Positions 33,598-45,891 are shown, numbered from the stretch's first letter. The stretch: 64,000 nt of DNA from Vitellaria paradoxa (GCA_019916065.1 JAINTL010000054.1:1-64000), one strand, 5' to 3'. The notes: a model not told the origin generated them from the sequence alone. A program made the numbers and translations.

Positions 33598-35084
33598 TAA
33601 TAATCAACATTCTAAAAATTGTATTTACTTCCTTTGTTAGCTATAGAAATAATGGAAAATATAAAGAATTTTTCTTATAATAAAAACGTAATAGTTGGTG
33701 ATATGTATCATTTTTGACTTACCAAACAGCTGTCTATGATGAGCTCGAACCGATTAAACCTTGATTGGTCAAACTAGTTGTGACGACCTTCCATCTTCCC
33801 AAACAGGCAGCCGATAAGATGTCTCAAGTGTACGACATCTATCATGAATTATCTCTAATACTCAAAACAAATGAAACTTCTCCAAGAACTTTCATGTCAA
33901 AAAGTGTTAGATAACAATCACTTAATATCTTTTAAGAAACCCAAATCAATATTTGCAAGAAGGATATCATCAACATAAAGGACAAGAAAAATAAAATTTT
34001 TCTCACTCATAGCCAATTTATGGGTGTTATTTATCTTTTGTTTTAATGCGATTATTCAACATACCTCTCATTTCTCTCTTTTTAAGCAATTTTTTTTTTG
34101 GGGGGGGGGGGAGGGAGTATGAAGTAAACAATTAAACCTTTGCTGTTAAAGCAAAAATTATTTGTATCTCCTAAATTTAAAAAACTTACCTTTACATCCC
34201 TTGCACTTTGAACTAAAGTTGAACTCTTAAAAAAAGCTAATAATTCTAACTCTTAATAACTTTAAAAAATGTACTTACATCATATTACACATACTTATGC
34301 CCTTGATTATATTTGATTTTCAAATAATATTTTTGTTTTTTCACTTAAAAATTTACTACTATTTATAATTTTATTTTAGTATCAAGTACAAGAAGTATGA
34401 AAGTAGATTTTTGAAATTCAAGAGTGCAAGTAATTTTTATCTTAAATTTTGGCTTTTCTCTTAAGGTTTTACGACACCACATATTGCCACGAAGTTGAGT
34501 TTACACGATCAATTCAAGAATTATCATAACCTTTTGTTTTTTCTTTTTTTTTTTTTTTCATTCTTATTCTCAAAGATTGATTTTTCTTGAATTATACACA
34601 TCTACGCGGCTCTACCTATACATAGTATTATTTATTTATCGTTGGCATAACAAATTAACCCCATGTCCAGTTACATATATTAAACAAACTAAGTGTGTTG
34701 GGAAGAGTAGTGTTTCCAGCTACTCAACTTTTTGGTTTTTTTTTTTAAATTATCAAATTTATCTTTTTATATTTTAAATTTCCTCTGAATCATAAAAAGT
34801 AAAAATATTAAATTAACAAAAAATTAAAAAATTAACTATTAAAAAATTAAATTTTTTTCTTTCCAAACACACAAAAAAAAAAAAACTAATATTTTAATGA
34901 CTACTAAAACTAGTTGTTTTACTTCCCAAACAAACGTTAATTAACAGGACATATATATACTTTCATGTGTGTGTGTTTATTCATGGAATGAAGGAAATAG
35001 AGTTAAGTTGAATCCTTCAATTACCAGATACACCAACGTATCCCGGAATTTAGCCGCCAGGGGCTGCCACAATGCAAGTTGTCG

Positions 35085-36030
35085 TCACCACAAGTGATTA
35101 TTTCGTCCATAAATGTACTTTCCACAACAAAACTTTTTTTTTCTTTTTAACTCTGAAGACTCGCAAACACTTCTGTAAAAAGTCAAAAAAATCATACATA
35201 CATGGGTCTAATGATCCCAATTGACATTTAGCAAATGATTATGCTCATCCACAAGTATAGTTGTCACCACAAAACTTATACTTTTAACTCCAAAGACTCA
35301 CAAAGACTTTTGCAAAAAGCCAAAGAATCAAGCATACGCGAGGTTAATGATCCGAATTGGCATTTGACAAATGATTATGTTCATCCACAAATGTATTTGT
35401 CACCACAAAACTTATCCTTTTAACTCCAAAGACTCGCAAAGACTTCTGCAAAAAGCCAAAGAATCACACATACGTAAGTCTAATGATCCCAATTGACATT
35501 TGAAAATTGATTATGTTCGTCCACAAATGTACTTGTCACCACAAAACTTATCCTTTCAACTCCAAGGACTCAGCAAATACTTTTCCAAAAAGCCAGAGAA
35601 TCACACATACGTGAGTCTAATGATCCTAATTAACAAATGATTATGCTCGTCCACAAATGTACTTGTCACCACAAAACTTATCCTTTTAACTCCAAAGACT
35701 CGCAAAGACTTCTGTAAAAAGCCAAAGAATCACACATACGTGAATCTAATGATCCCAATTGACATTTGAAAAATGATTATGTTCGTCCACAAATGTACTT
35801 GTCACCACAAAACTTATCCTTTCAACTCCAAAGACTCAGCAAATACTTTTCCAAAGAGCCAAAGAATCACACATACGTGAGTCTAATGATCCTAATTAAC
35901 AAATGATTATGCTCGTCCACAAATGTACTTGTCACCATAAAACTTATCCTTTTAACTCCAAAGACTCGCAAATACTTCTGCAAAAATTCAAATAATCTAA
36001 CATATGTGAATGTAATGATCCAAATTAGAG
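35085..36030. repeat. Satellite array, 7 monomers (unit 2), partly dimeric
   Basis: Monomers start near 35090, 35233, 35370, 35507, 35635, 35773 and 35903, with steps of 128-141 bp. Monomers 4+5 and 6+7 form two copies of a dimer of about 265 bp. The first member has a GACATTTGAAAA linker and the AGCAAATACTTTTCC variant; the second has the shorter AATTAACAAATG linker. This is a small higher-order repeat. Confidence 0.85.
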
Positions 36031-36663
36031 TAAATGAATTGACCCGTTTATCAATAAAAATTAGTCTAACCCCATGGACGTGATTGAATTATTTAATAAA
36101 TGAATCGAGTCTTCACAAAAAAAAAAAAAATTAGACTCGTTTATTAAACGAGCTAAGCTTGAACATTACTCAGCTAGGACTGTTAAGAGCTCAGGTTTAT
36201 TTAGTATTTATATATATAATTAAATAGTATTTATTTAAAACATAATAATACATTAATTATTTTGTATTTATGTTATAATATTTTTATTCTAAAAATTGCA
36301 TTACAATTTATTTAATGTTTAATTGAATCATTTCTACATTAGTAATTTCTTTTTGAATTATCATTTTCCACAATACAATATTTGTACGTATTTCAATTAT
36401 TACAGTACTCAAGTCAATACCAAACCAAACCAAGCCTTTTCCCACTAGGTGGGGTCGGCTATATGAATTTGTCGACGCCAATTAGATCAGTTTAGGGGCA
36501 TGTCCTCTGACAAATCTAGGTAGGTCAGGTTATGTTTAATGGTTTCTTTCCAGCTTCTCTTAGGTCTTCCTCTACCTCTCCTACTCTTAGCAATCTCCAT
36601 ACTTTCACACCTCCTAACAGGTGCCTCTACTGGATGCCTTCTAATATGGTCAAACCATCTTAA

Positions 36664-37971
36664 TCAGTTTTCTCTCATTTTATCTTCAATCGGTGCTATT
36701 TCCACTTTGCCCCTAATCTCCTCATTCCTAATCCTATCTTTCCTTGTAATCCCGCACATCCACCTTAGCATCCTCATCTCCGCAACTGCCATCTTCTGAC
36801 CATGATTATGCTTTACTACCCAACACTCTGATCCATATAGCAACGCTGGTCTAACCGCTACCTTATAATACTTTCCTTTCACCTTGAGGGGGATTTTTTT
36901 GTCGCACAAAACCCCCGAAGCACTACTCCATTTGGTCCACCCAGCTTGAATCCTGTGACTTACATCAGTATCAATCCCTCCATCTTGTTGCACCATAAAT
37001 CCAAGGTACCTAAATTTATCTTTCTCTACAATCTCTTGTGTGCCTAAACTTACTTCTATACTACCCGTTATTCTACTTTGACTAAACTTACATTCCATAT
37101 ATTCTGTCTTGCATCGGCTTAACCTAAACCCTTTTGTCTCTAACGTATCCCGCCACAATTCTAGCTTAGGATTCACTCATTCTCTCGTCTCATCTACTAA
37201 AACAATATCATCTGCAAATAGCATACACTACGACACCTCATCCTGAATATGTCTTGTAATCTCATCCATAACTAAAGCAAACAAGTATGGGCTTAACGCT
37301 GAGCCTTGATGTAAACCAATCGTGATAGCGAACTCATTAGTCTCTCCACCAGTCGTCTGTATAGATGTCATGGCTCTATCATACATGTCCTTTATCGCCT
37401 CAATATATGCGACACACGCTCCTTTCTTTTCCAATACTCTCCATAGAATCTCCCTAGGAACCCGATCATATGCCTTCTCTAAATCGATGAACACCATATG
37501 TAAATCTTTTTTACCTTCTCTATGCTGTTCCATTAACCTCCTCAAGAGAAAGATAGCCTCCATGGTTGATCTTCCAGGCATGAAACCAAATTGGTTCTCT
37601 GAAACGTTTGTTGTCCTTCTTAGTCTTCTCTCAATAACTCTCTCCCATAATTTCATCGTATGGCTCATCAATTTAATCCCGCGGTAGTTCGCACAGTTAT
37701 GAATATCTCCTTTGTTCTTGTATATGGGTATAAGGATACTTTTCCTCCATACATCAGGCATCTTCTTGCTCTTTAGCACTACATTAAAAAGTTTTGTCAA
37801 CCAACTTATGCCATCCTCTCCTAAGCACCTCCAAACCTCAATAGGGATACCATCTGGCCCAACCGCTTTCCCATTCTTCATCCTTTTTAATACTTCTTTT
37901 ACTTCTTCCCTACTGATTCTCCTATAGAACATAAAATTTAATTCTTCCCTAAAAGTGGTAAACTGCCCCAA
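36664..37971 (-). pseudogene. RTE LINE reverse transcriptase
   Basis: Shows [53 protein letters not shown] and [17 protein letters not shown], the ordered RT motifs, then FADDIVLV with its catalytic aspartates just after a stop at 37228. The C-terminal part to 36664 carries RYLGFMVQQDGG and RMLRWMCGITRKDRIRN, characteristic of RTE. The stops at 37228 and between the thumb and C-terminal pieces mean it is inactive. Confidence 0.88.
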
Positions 37972-38517
37972 ATGTATGTCACTACTACTGCTTTCGTTAA
38001 ATAACTTGTAAAAGTAGCTCTTCCAACGCTCATTTATCTTCTCTTTCTTTACTAATACCTTTTCATCCTCATCCTTAATGCATTTAACTTGGTTTAAATC
38101 CTTGGTCCGTCTATCTTTAGATTTAGCAAGCTTGAATATCTCTCTTTTGCCCTCCTAAGTGTCAAGTCGCCTATATAAATCCTCAAATGTCTTTGCCTTA
38201 GCCTCACTAACTGCCTTTTTGGTTTCTGTTCTAGCTTTTCTATACCTCTCCAAGTTCGCTTCATTTCGGTCGTTTTGCCAAGATTTAAAACACTCTCTTT
38301 TAACTTTTATCTTGTCTTGGACGGCCTCGTTCCACCACCATGCCTCTTTCTATACCGGAGCACTCCCTTTGGATTCTCCTAAGACTTCTTTCCCTACCCT
38401 CCTAATACACTTTGCTACCTTATCCCACATAATATTTGCACTCTCATTTACCGTCCAAATGTTTTCCTCTAGTACTCTTTCCCTGAATGCTGCTTGCTTA
38501 TCACCTTTTAAGTTCCA

Positions 38518-39177
38518 CTATTTAGTCTTTGAGCATCTATATGACTTCTTTTTTCTAGCCCACCTTTGAAGCTGCACATCTATGACCAATAACCTATGTT
38601 GGGCAGCCAAGCTCTCCCCTGGTATAACTTTACAATCTTTACAAGCGACACGGTCTCTTTTCCTAGTTAAGAAGAAGTCAATCTGTGTCTTTGAGGAGCC
38701 ACTCTTATAAGTCACCAAATGTTCCTCTCTCTTCCTAAAAAAGGTGTTCGTCACCATGAGATCATAAGCCACTGCAAACTCCAAAATATCCTTCCCTTCT
38801 TCATTTCTATCACCATAACCATATCCCCCGTGTACTCCTATGTATCCATCTATGTCTCGTCCTATATGACCGTTCAAATCTCCTCCTATGAAGACTATCT
38901 CTCCTTGAGGTATCTCTAATAGCATTCCTTCCAAGTCTTCCCAAAACTTCTTCTTATGTACATCTCCTAAGCCCACCTGGGGGGCATAAGCACTAATTAC
39001 GTTTACTATCTCTTCCCCTAACACTAACTTAATTGCAATAATCCTATCTCCACAGCGTTTCACATTAACTATATCTTCCTTTAGGTCCTTGCTTACTACT
39101 ATCCCGACCCTATTTCTCGATCTATTAAGTCCTGTATACTATAACTTATACCCAGTCCTCTCAATCTCTTGAGCTTT
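38518..39177 (-). pseudogene. RTE LINE endonuclease domain (N-terminus missing)
   Basis: APE-type endonuclease carrying VISAYAPQVG, FIGGDLNGHIG and, near the end, AAQHRLLVIDVQ, which are conserved steps of this domain. The catalytic Glu-containing N-terminal part is only partly present because of the 5' truncation. One stop lies upstream of 39063, and the frame ends at 38518. Confidence 0.85.
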
Positions 39178-39706
39178 AGTACTCAATTCAATGAATTTAA
39201 AATTTATTAGTAACACTGCATTAATTTATTAAAATATTAAAAATAATAAACTAGTATATATCTCATTTGGGGTTGTAGATAAGAAAAATGTCTCCTCTAA
39301 GTAGCACTATAAATAATTTTGTCATTCATGAATAAACTCAGGCTTAGTTCACCAAAAACTCGAGTTTGGCTACGCTCATTTAATTAATTAACGAGCTTGA
39401 GCTTGAACAAATTTAAGATTGTTTATTAAATGAATGAGTATGAACAAAACAAAATTTGACTTGGCTCGATTATACCCTAGTCCTAACAAGTTTAAAATTA
39501 AGTTTTCTTTATTTTTTATTTTTAATTTTTTTATAGGGTATTAAGTCACCCAATAGATTATTAGGATAGACTAGTGGCAGTTGACGCCACTAAGGACATG
39601 CAAAGCCAATTCATGGCTGAAAAGTCTTGAGAATATATATATATATATATATGTATTTTGAAACTAAATTTTAATACCACATAATGCTGAGGATTTATAA
39701 AGAAGT

Positions 39707-40438
39707 TTGGGGTTATCAATGGGACATGTATACGAAGGTACTTGACCTGACCGAACATGATAAAAACCCGTTATTAAATACTCAAACGAGTTTAGAATTG
39801 AAATTTAATACCCGAGTTTAGAACAGGTTTGGGATTTGTCTGTAGGGCATCCGATATCTGATACTCGATACCCGTTTATACTTACCGAGTACCCGATAGC
39901 TGATACCTAATAACCATAGGGTACCCGTTAAGTATCTGTTTAATAAAATAAAATAAAATATTATATTATATATATTTATATATTTACAATTTTATTCTTA
40001 AAATAAAATTTTTGTTGTGTTATTTTCACATGTTATAGATTGTTTCGTACTGAGTTTGAAAGTTTTTTATAAACTGTGATTCTTATTGTACTATTCCAAG
40101 GGTATGTCCTGTGTATTTTATTATTTCTACGATTTATAGTATATTTCTTTTACATTTCAAAAAAAAAAACTTGAAAGTCTTTTAACCAATAAATTTATTC
40201 AATTTAATAAATTTAACATTTTTTGTTACTAACTAATTTTTGTATTTTTTATCTCAAGTCAGGTATTTAAAGGGTATTTAACGGGTAATTTGACCAATTG
40301 AACATAAACAGGTTTTACGGGTTTGGAATTTTAACTAAAAAAATAAACGGGTTTGAGACAGTAATGATAAGTAAAAAATAAACAGATTTAGTAATGGAAT
40401 TGGCTAATTAGGCGGGTACCTTACCCATTTACATCACT
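39707..40438. mobile_element. Nonautonomous hAT-like element, 732 bp, in unit 2
   Basis: Absent from the matching place in unit 1 (near 32015), which reads AAATAAGT. Here that site is duplicated with one mismatch each (AAAGAAGT at 39699-39706, AAGTAAGT at 40439-40446), an 8-bp TSD. The ends are imperfect inverted repeats (GGGGTTATCAATGGG on the left; GTGATGTAAATGGG when the right end is read in reverse). It contains GGGTACCCG-like internal motifs and no transposase. Confidence 0.7.
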
Positions 40439-41309
40439 AAGTAAGTTACAATTCTTTTGCTGATATGAGTATGTTATCAACTAGCATATTAGTTAAGATT
40501 AAAGAATATAGCAACATCACTCCATTTAGCCTATTGATTTAGGCAATTAGTAATTACAAGATGAGTTTAAAATATTATGTTTCCAAAGTTCTAGTATATT
40601 TCTAAAATTATAAATATCTAAAATAAATTGAAAAAATAAATAGATTCACCATTTAAAAGTGAGATAAAACAACTTCAAAATTGATTAAAAGAATTTAATA
40701 TTTAAATTCTATCCTACTTCCGCGTAGATTCATATTTAGTTTATTATATATAATAAAAAAAACTTTAATTACAAATTGATAGGGCCTAACGCTAGTATAC
40801 ATAAGTAGGATGGAGGATACACACTACTTATTTGCAATTCTCTCTCTTTCTCTCTATGTATATTTTTTTCAAATTTTTTTCTCTCTTCTCGACCTCTTTT
40901 ATATTCTGTGCCAACAATTTCTATCATTTATCTTTCTCTCCTTTTACTGTTTAAAGTTCTGTACTTTAGTAGCAATTGTCGAACATAGTGTCCAAGTAGA
41001 GAATAATCTGATTGATAATGAAGTATATGAGAAATAAAATAATCAATTAGTATTCCAACTAGCGTTAAAATGTCTACCAACCAATAAATTTCAATTTGGA
41101 ACTGTGTGTAGCACTTCCCAAATAACTTAAAAATTTTTATTCACAAATTAAAACAATAAATAAGAATATATTATCACGACCATTTCTTGAGATTTATTGA
41201 GAAATAAAATTAATAATCAACCTTCTAAAAATTATATTTACTTCCTCCGTCAACAACAGAAATACTAGAAAACATAAAGAATTTTTCCTATAATAAAATG
41301 TAATAGTCG

Positions 41310-41850
41310 ATGATAGATGTCATTCCCGAGCTATCAAGCAGTTGTTTATGATAACCTCGAACTGATTAGGCCTTGGTCGGTCGGACTGGGCGTGATCGGT
41401 CCACCATCTTCCCAAACGGGCAGCTGATAAGATGTACTGAGTAAAATATAAGGCATCTCAACATGACATTCCCGAGATTCATGGCAATTATCCAGTACCC
41501 TTTGCCGACTAAGGGATGAAGATCCAATCTGCAATTGGAGGCACAACCACAGGGATCAATCACATCCCATGATTCGAAGCACATTCACATCCACAATTGG
41601 AGCCAGTCTTATCTAAGAATCACTCCATGCTAATACAAATATAAAAAGGGGACACCATCGTTCTTTCAAGTAGAGATTTTTTCTCAAAACCAGCATCCTG
41701 TTATTATTCTTCTATCGCCCTTGTTAACTTATGTATTAGAACATTTTTGACAGGCACCATACCAGTAGACTTAAATCAGGGATTTTTAGTCCTTCTAAAA
41801 GATTGGTTGTTCATGGCAACAAGACCTTACAAATTTACTACATCATCCAT
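41310..41850 (+). mobile_element. LTR (plus orientation) of an antisense-ORF Gypsy element
   Basis: Contains TATAAAAAG (41640-41648) and ends just before TGGCGTCGTTTGTGGGA (41851-41867), a primer site of the type found in Tat-lineage and related large elements. The left end is probably at TGATAGATGTC near 41310. The first part of this LTR is also present in unit 1 (33690-33830). No matching 3' LTR was found beyond 52.03 kb. Confidence 0.6.
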
Positions 41851-42700
41851 TGGCGTCGTTTGTGGGAAGATTACTTTCTCCCAGCAACAGCTTAGAAACT
41901 GAGCCATCTTCTTCAAATCATTCTCCTTCATAGCCACCTCGGTAGCATAGTCTTGAAGGAGGGCATTATTCCTGGCAGCTAAGGCTTCCTTCTCAGCCAC
42001 AGCAACTTTCTTCTCAGCTTGGTCTTTATTTACCTTCTCGGTCAAGACCCCCACCACAGCTAGAAGCTCACTGTTCTTTTTTTCCTACTCCGAAAGATGC
42101 CTCTGCCCCTCTAAGAGCCTAGTGACCATCGCCATAACTCCGGTAACAGCCTAAACAGAACAATAAAGAGATTAGTATAAACAATTAACAAAAGAATAGC
42201 TAAACAAGCCGATCAACACTACCTTCAGGAGGTTATAGTTTAGATCTCTGATGTGCTAAAGGTTCATATGGCCCTTCAATCTCTCGACGTCCTCTTCAGA
42301 AATGATAGTCATTGCCCTTTGGCAGGCTGCCTTATAACTATCGATGATATTTGAAGGCTTAGGAGTCAGATGAGAGATGCTCGACTGGGAGGCCCAAACA
42401 TCGGACAAGTCCTTCGAAGGAGGCATGCTCTCCGCGAAAGCCTCCTTGTTCTACAGTGTAGGCTCCTGGGCCTTCACCCTAAACTCCCACTAGGTAGGAG
42501 CTTGGGTTGCTTTATGGTGCCCTAATAAACCCCACTATTTTTTTGCCACTCCTCTTTAAGAAGCTCAAATCAAAACTTATTGTCATTCCAAAGAAGAGTT
42601 TGAGAGGAGATTTGTTAGCTGCACAGAAAAGACAACTAAATCAAAATAACACATGAGGAAAGAAAAAAGATAGCACTTACTCCCGCCATATTCAGTCGCC
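41827..42700 (-). pseudogene. C-terminal part of antisense ORF, coiled coil
   Basis: Minus-strand frame with heptad-rich text such as KDQAEKKVAVAEKEALAARN (about 41960-42030), a long coiled coil. The frame continues upstream with several stops to about 42700. It is the C-terminal half of the ORF whose N-terminal half lies at 50513-51384; the two are separated by the LTR retrotransposon. Its reading direction is opposite to the LTR and primer site at its left. Confidence 0.55.
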
Positions 42701-42771
42701 AGAGCTTCCCTGGCTGGGTAAGGTTCAAGTAAGTAGGGAGCGAGATTTTTAGCATTCACCAATACGCTGGC

Positions 42772-44455
42772 TGATTAGTATGCATTATTGCATAATCTTA
42801 TATCTATTGAGCATGCTAATTACGCATTGAAATATGATTATTCAGATAAATTGTTACATCTTTATGGTTTTTCACAGACTTTTGCTCTAATACATGTTTT
42901 TTGTGGGGCTTTGTAGGAGTTTGATCATCAATTTATGAAGTGAAAGATCTTTTAAGCATCGGAGAAAAAGAGAAGATCAAAGAGCAAAGAAGATAGGATG
43001 AAAGAAGCCCCATTAGTTGAAGCAAGCATAGTGCGGTGCCCCAACTTCCACCTCAGGCACCCCCGGAGAGTGAGTTTCTTGTAGAATATCAGTCAGGCAC
43101 CCCCACAGAACGACAATTTTCCAGAGGCTCCAAGAGTTTAGTCGGGCGCCCCGACTTGGACCCCAGGCGCCTTGACTTGGACCTCGGGCACCCCTCTGTG
43201 GGACGAAGCTGAATCGTGATTTTTATGTTATATTTATTAAGTTACTATTTTATCCTCAATGTTTGTAGCCTATAAATACAAGCTTTTATTCAAACTTAGG
43301 GCACTATTTTTTCGAGGGTTAAGGTTAAAGTGAAAGGATACGTTTGGTTCAGTTTTTAGAGTTCTCTTTCCTAGGGTTTACAAGTTGTGTAAGTGACTCT
43401 ATCTTCCATTTAATTCAATTCCGTTTCTTTGATTTGCTTCTTCTTGAAAGTCTTTTCTTTTCAATCTTCCTTTGTTCTTTTTATCTTGTGCTTTGATTCA
43501 ATTGAAAGTTCATGTGATTATTTCATGTTTCAAGTTTTGGGTTTAAGCATGTTAGGCTAGGATTTGTTCTTGGCTTTAAGCCATTGAAGGTGGTGTGATA
43601 GTTTGGTGAACTCAAATGTAAAAGAATATGTTTAAATGAAATATCTTCTAATTTCTAATTGCAATCTTGTAGTAAACTAGGGTTCTTTCAAAATTAACTC
43701 ACTTATGTTATAACCATAACTTGGTTACAAGTTTTCACTTGTACACACCAAATGTTTGGTTCAATGTCCCAGTGAGTTAGAAACATATTTTCCAAAATCC
43801 AAGTTAGGTTTTCTTACGAAATCAAATCACCCGTGTTATAATCATAGCTTGGTTACGATTGGCCACTCGTGCATATAAAATATTTGATTCAATGACCCGG
43901 TGATTGGAACTTATTTTCTTAAATCCATAACATGAGGTTTTCTTAAGAAATCGATTCACCCGTGTTACAATCGAAGCCTAGTTACGATTTGATGCTCGTG
44001 CACACTAGGTATTCGATTCAATGTTCCGGTGAGTCCGAAACTAATTTCAAAAGCCTCCGCTTACATTGAGTTCCATGAATTAGGTTTTAACGAAATATCT
44101 TTCGACCTAGCAATGCATGTGCGTTTGTTAGGTTGAGTTACAAATGCATTTGAGTAAACCACTACCCACTATTGGATTTGGTTCGAAGTCAAGATTAATT
44201 AGTTATTTTATTTTCAATATTTGCATTTTAAATTAATATCACAATTCCTGCACTCTATCATTCTCAACCTAACAGCATTATATAAATCCAAAGTTGGTTT
44301 AGATTAACTTAGGTTCACCTATTAACTAAGAGAACAAGTCTAGAGCTTTTAATAAAGCCCTCAATGTGGAGATGACCTCGGTTCTCACTGAGTAAGACTA
44401 AGACCACCCTTTTGCACTTGAGAGGTAGAACCCAAACATATTTCAAGGTCGGTCA
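42772..44455 (+). repeat. 5' LTR of gag-only Gypsy element
   Basis: 1684 bp. It carries a GC-rich cluster of GGGCGCCCC/AGGCACCCC motifs (43030-43200), TATAAATA at 43271-43278, and a threefold internal repeat of about 128 bp starting near 43690, 43818 and 43948 (each with a CACCCGTGTTATAATC-like phrase and ending CAATG...CCGGTGA). The same features recur in the 3' LTR. Confidence 0.92.
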
Positions 44456-44698
44456 AGTTTTTAGCGCCGTTGCCAGGGAGGGCAATTAAACGCTAGATTT
44501 GGGAGTAAAGTAAAGTTCACTTGAGAAATTGGGTGAATTCTTTCCTTTCTCTATCTCTTTATTAGTAGTTTTCTTTCTTTTGCATTGTTATATATTCATT
44601 TTCATATCATATAATCTAGCTTGCATCCTAGTTAACTTAGGTTGCATTTTAGTATAGTTTTTCTCTTTTCTTATTTTGTTTTCATTTTTATCTTAGAC

Positions 44699-45645
44699 AT
44701 GGATATTGGTGATCTTGTACATGGCCCTTTTGATTCCCAAGATTACATAGAGTATTTAGGTGGCATGTTTGGATATGATTTTGCATTAGACACCTATAGT
44801 ATGCTTCCCCAATTCCTTGGGCACGAGGAGGAAGACCCATGTCTTCATCTCGATAGGTTTGAGGCAGTGTGTGGCTTGTGTGATGATGTTAGAAAGAGTG
44901 AGAGAATTAGGTTTTGTTTTTTCCTTTGTCTTTACAAAGTGTGGCTAGTGACTGGTGTTATAATTCTGGTGAATAGACCACTTGGGAACAATGTTATCAA
45001 GCTTTTATCGAAAAATTCCTCCCCATTCATCAAACCTTCCCCCATGGCCTTCAAATTAGAAATTTTTATCAAAAGATGGGTGAAGTATTTTATAAATGTT
45101 GGGAGAGGTTTAACATACTTTTAGACACTTTCCCAAGTCACAGATTAGAGCTACGGGACATTATAGCCATATTACATAATGCTCTATCTTGTGAGTTACA
45201 CCAGGCATTTGATATAGCATTGGGTAGGGAATTTCCTGACCCTACCCTGGGTGAGGCATGGTCATTCCTTGAACTTTTCTATGAACACACCAGGCCACGG
45301 GGAAGACTTGAGCCTAGTTTTGAATCTCATGCACTTGAAAGCCCCACCAAACCTTTCCCATATGCTCATACTTTGCTTGATCTTCATGATCTATCCTTTA
45401 AAAGTAGCGTATGCGTGGAGACTAATTATTCAAATTTTGCTTATCCCAACTTTGTTCCACTCACTGAGGGCCAGTCTAAAGAGCCCCAGGATTATTGGCC
45501 TAGTGAAACTAATGATGCACAACTTGAATTCGGCAAGGACCACATTCCTTCACCACTACCTCATTACCAACAACCTAATCTTGTTGCATTTCAACCTGCA
45601 CAAAAGAGGCCTATTGAGGACACTCTTCATCAATTCATGCAATAG
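44699..45645 (+). pseudogene. Gypsy gag (retrotrans_gag type), one frameshift
   Basis: Starts at ATG 44699 (MDIGDLVHGPFDSQ). It shows FLGHEEEDPCLHLDRFEAVC, then after a frameshift near 44940-45070 continues with FYKCWERFNILLDTFPSH and LELRDIIAILHNALS, the conserved gag core. It ends at a stop at 45643 without a zinc knuckle. A short frame at 45649-45831 continues with an LPNPKGQVN motif, known from the C-terminal part of Athila-like gag. Confidence 0.8.
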
Positions 45646-45891
45646 CAGTTGAGCATCAATAACAACGTGAACCGAGCATTAGATGACATCAAAGGGCAAA
45701 TTTCTAGGTTGACACAAGTAATGAGCACCACTCTAAGTGGTGAACTCCTTGCACAGACGCTTCCAAACCCGAAAGGTCAAGTGAATATGATTGAGTCGTC
45801 AACCTTAGGCACTACCATAGGCACTGAGTAGGATAATTACCCTAACTACATTGGGGATAATGTTTACAATAAGCATCTTCCTCATTTCCCT

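Larger units (their letters stand above)
27366..33830. repeat. Segmental duplication, unit 1
   Basis: Homologous blocks pair with unit 2: 27366-27770 with 33836-34160, 29580-29730 with 34300-34450, 30075-31504 with 34440-36418, 31490-33330 with 39178-41200, and 33590-33830 with 41210-41435. The unit starts in a Copia RT scrap and ends in a fragment of the LTR seen complete at 41.3-41.85 kb. It holds about 1.8 kb (27770-29580) without a counterpart in unit 2. Divergence is clearly visible by eye, so the duplication is not recent. Confidence 0.8.
36419..39177 (-). mobile_element. RTE-clade LINE, 5'-truncated, 2759 bp
   Basis: Minus-strand non-LTR element encoding an APE endonuclease followed by a reverse transcriptase, the compact one-ORF RTE order. 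It is flanked by a 15-bp target duplication with one mismatch (AGTACTCAAGTCAAT at 36404-36418, AGTACTCAATTCAAT at 39178-39192). The empty site is preserved in unit 1 at 31490-31504. The 5' end is truncated inside the endonuclease, so the N-terminal residues are missing. The 3' end is a short GGTTT repeat instead of poly(A), which is usual for RTE. Stops break the frame in a few places. Confidence 0.9.
33836..41440. repeat. Segmental duplication, unit 2
   Basis: Second copy of the 27.37-33.83 kb unit, directly adjacent and in the same orientation. It is enlarged by an RTE LINE (36419-39177), a hAT element (39707-40438) and extra satellite monomers. Its right end runs without a break into the rest of the plus-strand LTR at 41.3-41.85 kb, whereas unit 1 is cut inside the LTR, so unit 2 keeps the original right flank. 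Confidence 0.8.

Noticed and set aside
35085..36030. Regularly spaced repeats that could suggest a CRISPR-like array
   Set aside because: The whole monomer of about 130 bp is repeated, with no unique spacers. The genome is a plant and there are no cas genes. It is a satellite.
37322..38569. Plus-strand open frames of 70-136 codons in the LINE region
   Set aside because: They are antisense shadows of the minus-strand RTE reverse transcriptase and endonuclease.
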